Below are positions 58,594 through 64,000 of a stretch of 64,000 nt of DNA, in pieces. The number at the start of each line of letters is the position of its first letter. Position 1 is the stretch's first letter. The position numbers and the translations under genes were made by a program. The stretch lies in contig CAWFET010000002.1 of the NCBI GenBank assembly GCA_963815045.1, positions 248,001 through 312,000 on the forward strand. The letters run 5' to 3'. Below the pieces are notes generated by a model. It made no database searches. It was not told the origin of the DNA and was given only the letters and a program-made list of their open reading frames with translations. This stretch comes from DASUPK01 sp963815045. GTDB lineage: Bacteria > Actinomycetota > Thermoleophilia > Solirubrobacterales > 70-9.

Positions 58594-59073
58594 TTGGCGC
58601 GCGAGACATTGATCACCCCAGAGGGGCTCGAGAAGCTCAAGGAAGAGCTCGAGCACTTGGAGAACGACAAGCGCCGCGAGGTCGCGGACCGCATCAAGCA
58701 GGCGCGGGAGTTCGGGGACATCGCTGAGAACTCGGAGTACGACGACGCCAAGAACGAGCAGGCGATGCTCGAGCAGCGGATCGCCTCGCTTCAGGACAGG
58801 CTTCGCCGGGCCGCGGTCATCGACAAGAAGCACATCGACACCGAGACGGTCGGCGTCGGTGCGGTCGTCCACGTCAAGGACCAGAAGTCGGGCAAGTCCC
58901 AGAAGTTCCAGATCGTCGGTTCCGCCGAGGCCGACCCGATCGAGCACAAGCTCTCCAACGAGTCGCCGATCGGCAAGGCGCTCGTCGGATCGAAGAAGAA
59001 CGAGGTCGTGACGGTCGAGACGCCTCGCGGCCCAAAGAAGAAGTTCAAGGTCACCAAGATCGAAGCGGCCTAG
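58594..59073 (+). CDS. greA: Transcription elongation factor GreA
   Basis: The 159-residue product starts with TTG 58594, behind CGAGGAGAG. The N-terminal coiled coil reads ITPEGLEKLKEELEHLENDKRREVADRIKQAREFGDIAENSEYDDAKNEQAMLEQRI, with the Asp/Glu tip (DIAENSEYD) that stimulates RNA cleavage in stalled polymerase. The C-terminal domain is GAVVHVKDQ to PRGPKKKFKVTKIEAA with SNESPIGKALVG. It lies just before lysS, as in many actinobacteria. Confidence 0.95.
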   Translation: MARETLITPEGLEKLKEELEHLENDKRREVADRIKQAREFGDIAENSEYDDAKNEQAMLEQRIASLQDRLRRAAVIDKKHIDTETVGVGAVVHVKDQKSGKSQKFQIVGSAEADPIEHKLSNESPIGKALVGSKKNEVVTVETPRGPKKKFKVTKIEAA

Positions 59074-59155
59074 CGGCCACCAGGCCGCTCCACCTTGGAG
59101 CGGAGGCCAAAGGCCGAAGCGACTTATGTGGGGCGGCCGCTCGTGGCCGCGACCT
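59072..59155. terminator. Cluster of GC-rich hairpins between greA and lysS
   Basis: The 114-base gap holds four successive stems: AGCGGCC-ACCA-GGCCGCT (59072-59089), GCTCCA-CCT-TGGAGC overlapping it, GGCC-AAA-GGCC near 59105-59115, and GCGGCC-...-GGCCGC (59133-59150). The first overlaps the greA stop. The last is part of the 23-bp repeat also present at 2886. They could end the greA message or attenuate readthrough into lysS. Confidence 0.6.
59133..59155. repeat. 23-bp intergenic hairpin repeat, copy 2
   Basis: Identical over 23 bases to 2886-2908, on the same strand, including the GCGGCC/GGCCGC stem and the trailing GCGACCT. The two copies lie 56 kb apart in unrelated gaps, so this is a dispersed extragenic element rather than a local duplication. 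Confidence 0.65.
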
Positions 59156-59187
59156 GATGGCGAAGCCGGACAGATAGGCTGCGCGCG

Positions 59188-60660
59188 ATGGCGGAGGAAC
59201 ACCGCCCGGAATCTGATCTGCTCGCCGACCGGCGGGCGAAGCTGGAGCGCCTTCGCGAGGAGGGCATAGAGCCGTACCCGCACGTCTTTCCCGACCGGAC
59301 CGAGATCGCCGCCGTCCGGGAGTCTCACCAATCGATCGAGGCGGGTGAGGAGACCGATGACCGGAATCGCGTCGCCGGCAGGCTCACCGCGCGCCGGGGG
59401 CACGGCAAGGCCTCGTTCCTCGACCTGAAGGACGGCACGGGACAGATCCAGATCCAGGCCCGGGTGGACGAGCTCGGCTCGGATGCGTACGAGGGACTTC
59501 TCTCGCTCGACATCGGCGACATCGTCGGCATCGAGGGAACCGTCTTCGCTTCGAAGCGAGGCGAGCTGTCGATCCGGGCCGACGCCTGGGAGCTGCTCTC
59601 GAAGAGCCTGCGCCCGCCCCCCGAGAAGTTCCACGGGCTGGAGGACGTCGAGACCCGCTACCGGCGCCGCGAGCTGGACCTGATGGCGAACGAGGAGACG
59701 CGCGACCTCTTTCTGAAGCGGGCGCGGGCGATCGCCGAGGTGCGGCGCTGGTTCGACGAGCGGGACTTCGTCGAGGTCGAGACGCCGGTGCTCCAGCCCC
59801 TTTACGGGGGAGCGCTCGCTCGCCCGTTCACGACCCACCACAACGCGCTCGACCGTGACCTCTACCTGCGGATCGCCACCGAGCTCTACCTGAAGCGCCT
59901 GGTGGTAGGCGGGATCGAGAAGGTCTACGAGCTCGGCAAGGACTTCCGCAACGAAGGCATCTCGCACAAGCACAACCCCGAGTTCACGATGCTCGAGTGG
60001 TATGAGGCCTACGCGGACTACAACGACATCGCGGAGGAGCTCGAGGGGCTCGTCTCGGCCGTCGCGCAGGCCGTCCTGGGCAAGACCAAGATCGAACGGG
60101 AGGGGGAGACCATCGACCTCTCACCGCCCTGGCGCCGCGTCACGCTGCGCGACGCGATCAGGGATGAGACGGGCATCGACGTGATGGAGCACCCATCCCG
60201 CGAGGAGCTCGCGAAGGCGATGGGCACCGAAGCGGACCCGGAGGAGGGGTGGGGCAAGCTGGTCGACGGCCTGCTCTCCAAGCAGGTCGAGCCGAAGCTG
60301 ATCCAGCCGACCTTCATCGTCGACTACCCGGTCGAGCTCTCCCCCTTCGCGAAGCGCCACCGCTCGGAGGAGGGACTGGTCGAGCGCTGGGAGGCCTTCG
60401 TCGGCGGCATCGAGATCTCCAACGCCTTCACGGAGCTCAACGACCCCGACGAGCAGCGCCGCCGCTTCGAGGCGCAGGCCGAGGAGACGGCCCGCGGCGA
60501 CGAGGAGACGCAGCCCTACGACGAGACCTTCGTCGAGTCGCTCGAGCAGGGAATGCCGCCGACCGGCGGGGCCGGCCTCGGCATCGACCGGCTGGTGATG
60601 ATCCTGACCGGGGCGAAGAGCCTTCGGGAGGTCCTGCTCTTCCCGGCGATGCGGCAGTAG
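59188..60660 (+). CDS. lysS: Lysyl-tRNA synthetase, class II
   Basis: The 490-residue product has an OB-fold tRNA-anticodon domain (residues 50-150; RVAGRLTARRGHGKASFLDLKD) and a class II catalytic core. Motif 2 is KDFRNEGISHKHNPEFTMLEWYEAY, then the lysine-binding ISNAFTELNDPDEQRRRFEAQ, and motif 3 is GAGLGIDRLVMILTG. PLYGGALARPFTTHHNAL is another LysRS signature. The N-terminus (LLADRRAKLERLREEGIEPYPH) is standard. It lies between greA and a membrane protein gene. Confidence 0.96.
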   Translation: MAEEHRPESDLLADRRAKLERLREEGIEPYPHVFPDRTEIAAVRESHQSIEAGEETDDRNRVAGRLTARRGHGKASFLDLKDGTGQIQIQARVDELGSDAYEGLLSLDIGDIVGIEGTVFASKRGELSIRADAWELLSKSLRPPPEKFHGLEDVETRYRRRELDLMANEETRDLFLKRARAIAEVRRWFDERDFVEVETPVLQPLYGGALARPFTTHHNALDRDLYLRIATELYLKRLVVGGIEKVYELGKDFRNEGISHKHNPEFTMLEWYEAYADYNDIAEELEGLVSAVAQAVLGKTKIEREGETIDLSPPWRRVTLRDAIRDETGIDVMEHPSREELAKAMGTEADPEEGWGKLVDGLLSKQVEPKLIQPTFIVDYPVELSPFAKRHRSEEGLVERWEAFVGGIEISNAFTELNDPDEQRRRFEAQAEETARGDEETQPYDETFVESLEQGMPPTGGAGLGIDRLVMILTGAKSLREVLLFPAMRQ

Positions 60661-60677
60661 GGCCGAGACAACGGCGC

Positions 60678-61142
60678 CTAGCTCTTCGTCGCCTTGGCCT
60701 CGGCGTCCGATCCGGGGTCGTCGTCCGGCTCCGCTTCGCTGTCCTGCTCGTCCTCGTCCGAGTCCTCCTCCTCCCGCTCGTCCTGCCCCTCTTCCTCAGC
60801 GGGTTCTTCGTCCTCAGCCGGTTCTTCGGGCTCCTCCTCGTCCTGGGACTCCTCGGCGTCGGCCGTCGCCGTCGATCCCTCGCCGTCCGAGAGCCGCTTG
60901 ACCAGCAGGTATCCGCCGATGAACGGCAGTGAGATGAGGGCGAGAGCGGCGAGCATCGCGGGCCAGGCGATCACCACGCCGAGGCCCGCGCCGGCGCCGT
61001 TCTGGCCCGTGACGTAGATCGCCCAGCCGATCCAGGCGAGCACCAGGATCGCTCCGGCGGCGATGGCGACGGCCAGCCACGGATTCGAGCGCGCGCGATC
61101 CACGGGCGGCAAGGTACCGATCCCGATTGCGAGACGGGGCAC
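60678..61142 (-). CDS. Two-helix membrane protein with long acidic tail
   Basis: The 154-residue product has two hydrophobic segments (LAVAIAAGAILVLAWIGWAIYV and LGVVIAWPAMLAALALISLPFIGGYLLV), then about 70 residues made mostly of Glu, Asp, Ser and Ala. No family is recognised. The acidic tail may be a low-complexity cytosolic region. It is convergent with lysS and diverges from the third CAP gene. Confidence 0.6.
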   Translation of the reverse strand: MPRLAIGIGTLPPVDRARSNPWLAVAIAAGAILVLAWIGWAIYVTGQNGAGAGLGVVIAWPAMLAALALISLPFIGGYLLVKRLSDGEGSTATADAEESQDEEEPEEPAEDEEPAEEEGQDEREEEDSDEDEQDSEAEPDDDPGSDAEAKATKS

Positions 61143-61219
61143 GGAATGCGGAGCACTACGGTGCGGACCCCGGGGTTTGCGCGGTGGTCGCGCGGTGCCC
61201 GGGCGCAGATGCTTGACGG

Positions 61220-61798
61220 ATGGTCAGGAAGACCGTGGCGCCGGCGTTGCTGGCGTTCTGCATCGCAATCGGATTGCTCGGACCGGCCGCCGCGCCCGCG
61301 GGCGCGGCGGACTGCCCGAACATGGACACGCCTGCCGCCGAGCTCTCCCTGCCGGACTTCGACGCCTCGATGTTCTGCACGATCAACCAGACCCGCATCG
61401 CCAATGGCGTGCAGGCGCTGCACCCAAATCCCCTGCTCCGCCGCGCGTCGGCGGCGTACACGAATTCCCTGCTCGTGGGCCGCTTCTTCTCCCATCACGG
61501 GGATTTCGCGGGCCATCCACACGCCTCCACGCCGGTCGGTCGCCTGCGGGAGATCGGCTACATCCGGCCGGGCTACGTCTGGATGGTGGGCGAGGACCTG
61601 CGCTGGTCGACGCCGGAGACGAGCTCCGCCGCGGACATCCTCCAGATGTGGCTGAACAGCCCGATCCACCGCTTCTACCTGCTCAAGCCGAAGTTCGACG
61701 AGGTCGGGGTGGTCGGTGCGCGGGGAACACCCCTCGACCCGAACCTCCCCGACGGGGTCACCGTCGCCGCCGAGTTCGGATTCCGGAAGGCGCGCTGA
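61220..61798 (+). CDS. Secreted CAP-domain (SCP/PR1-like) protein, third paralogue
   Basis: The 192-residue product has a signal peptide (APALLAFCIAIGLLGPAAAPAGAA). The CAP fold shows FCTINQTRIANGVQALHPNPLLRRASAAYTNSLLVGRFFSHHG, VWMVGEDLRWSTPET and QMWLNSPIHRFYLLKPKFDEVGVVGA, aligned with the two CAP proteins at 44 kb. Asn instead of the usual first His-side residue in some positions suggests divergence. It is followed by the clpC leader. A trailing Arg/Lys segment is short (FRKAR), unlike the 44 kb paralogue. Confidence 0.85.
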   Translation: MVRKTVAPALLAFCIAIGLLGPAAAPAGAADCPNMDTPAAELSLPDFDASMFCTINQTRIANGVQALHPNPLLRRASAAYTNSLLVGRFFSHHGDFAGHPHASTPVGRLREIGYIRPGYVWMVGEDLRWSTPETSSAADILQMWLNSPIHRFYLLKPKFDEVGVVGARGTPLDPNLPDGVTVAAEFGFRKAR

Positions 61799-61870
61799 TG
61801 GTTTCCACGCACCTTGCAGGGACTTCCGCACCCGTGCCTGAGTACTGCCTGGCCGGACAAACCCCCTGGC

Positions 61871-61876
61871 TATACT
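61871..61876 (+). promoter_or_regulatory. Candidate -10 element for clpC, with long leader
   Basis: TATACT at 61871-61876 is followed by TTGGCTTCGCC, similar to the greA promoter. A good -35 is not visible. The leader to ATG 62060 is about 180 bases, without a gene. One GGTCAAA heptad at 61906-61912 recalls a CtsR half site, but the second half is missing, so it is not taken as an operator. Confidence 0.4.
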
Positions 61877-62059
61877 TTGGCTTCGCCGTCCCCGACAGAA
61901 CCGGAGGTCAAATCAAGGAATCGGCAGGCAGGAGCCGATACGGATTGGACCCCCGGATTGTTTGCGTCCCCTGACCCATACGACCGCTTAATCGGAAGCC
62001 AACTCGGCGACCGCAACGTAAGACCAACCGAACTGCTTGATAGACCAGAGAGCGACTGA

Positions 62060-64000
<1,941 letters not shown>

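Noticed and set aside
61906..61912. CtsR-like heptad GGTCAAA upstream of clpC
   Set aside because: CtsR needs two heptads with a 3-base gap; only one is present.

Overview
This 64 kb window is chromosomal DNA from a very GC-rich actinobacterium. I infer the Thermoleophilia / Solirubrobacterales lineage from the gene order tilS-hpt-ftsH-folP-folB-folK-coaX-greA-lysS-clpC, the F420-type reductase, the PadR, class III cyclase and CHAD families, and frequent GTG and TTG starts. No sequence search was run, so the order-level placement is only moderately sure. There is no rRNA, tRNA, CRISPR array, transposase or prophage. Genes are tightly packed, often with 4-base stop/start overlaps.

Layout. 1-9.5 kb: the 5' end of an unidentified proline-rich gene, an alpha-oxoamine synthase diverging from a GNAT-like gene, a PEBP protein, a DNA glycosylase, a thiamine-precursor ABC transporter (thiZXY) behind a clear TPP riboswitch, a CYTH and a CHAD protein, and an F420-type reductase. 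9.5-20 kb: a CoxE/MoxR pair, a PPK2 kinase, a three-gene run of small conserved proteins, a large zinc-ribbon/cyclase/ATPase/TPR regulator and a lipoprotein, the last two each broken by a one-base shift in a G run. 20-29 kb: two cation antiporters, a small peroxiredoxin cluster, a MacB-type ABC exporter and an APC permease. 29-36 kb: fatty acid oxidation (acyl-CoA dehydrogenase and a fused hydroxyacyl-CoA dehydrogenase/enoyl-CoA hydratase), both preceded by the same palindrome, with an MFS/PadR efflux pair between them, then a sirtuin. 36-45 kb: a nitrilase-family amidase, a three-domain wall hydrolase, a nucleoside phosphorylase, small coiled-coil proteins, a MerR-cyclase fusion and two CAP-domain secreted proteins. 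45-64 kb: the conserved housekeeping block, interrupted by secreted proteins, hydrolases and a GST-like gene, ending in clpC cut by the window edge.

The most useful points are: the TPP riboswitch that ends in the thiZ ribosome-binding site; a shared palindromic operator at 28.9 and 33.6 kb that suggests a fatty acid regulon; a probable CTG start in folK; a 71-codon coding-like frame starting directly behind the stop of the wall hydrolase gene; two single-base frameshifts in G runs; a wall hydrolase whose M23 domain is split and degenerate; and hairpin repeats in intergenic DNA. No complete unknown multi-gene system is evident. The closest candidates are the synthase/GNAT pair (possible sphingoid chemistry) and the MerR-cyclase with its structured leader.
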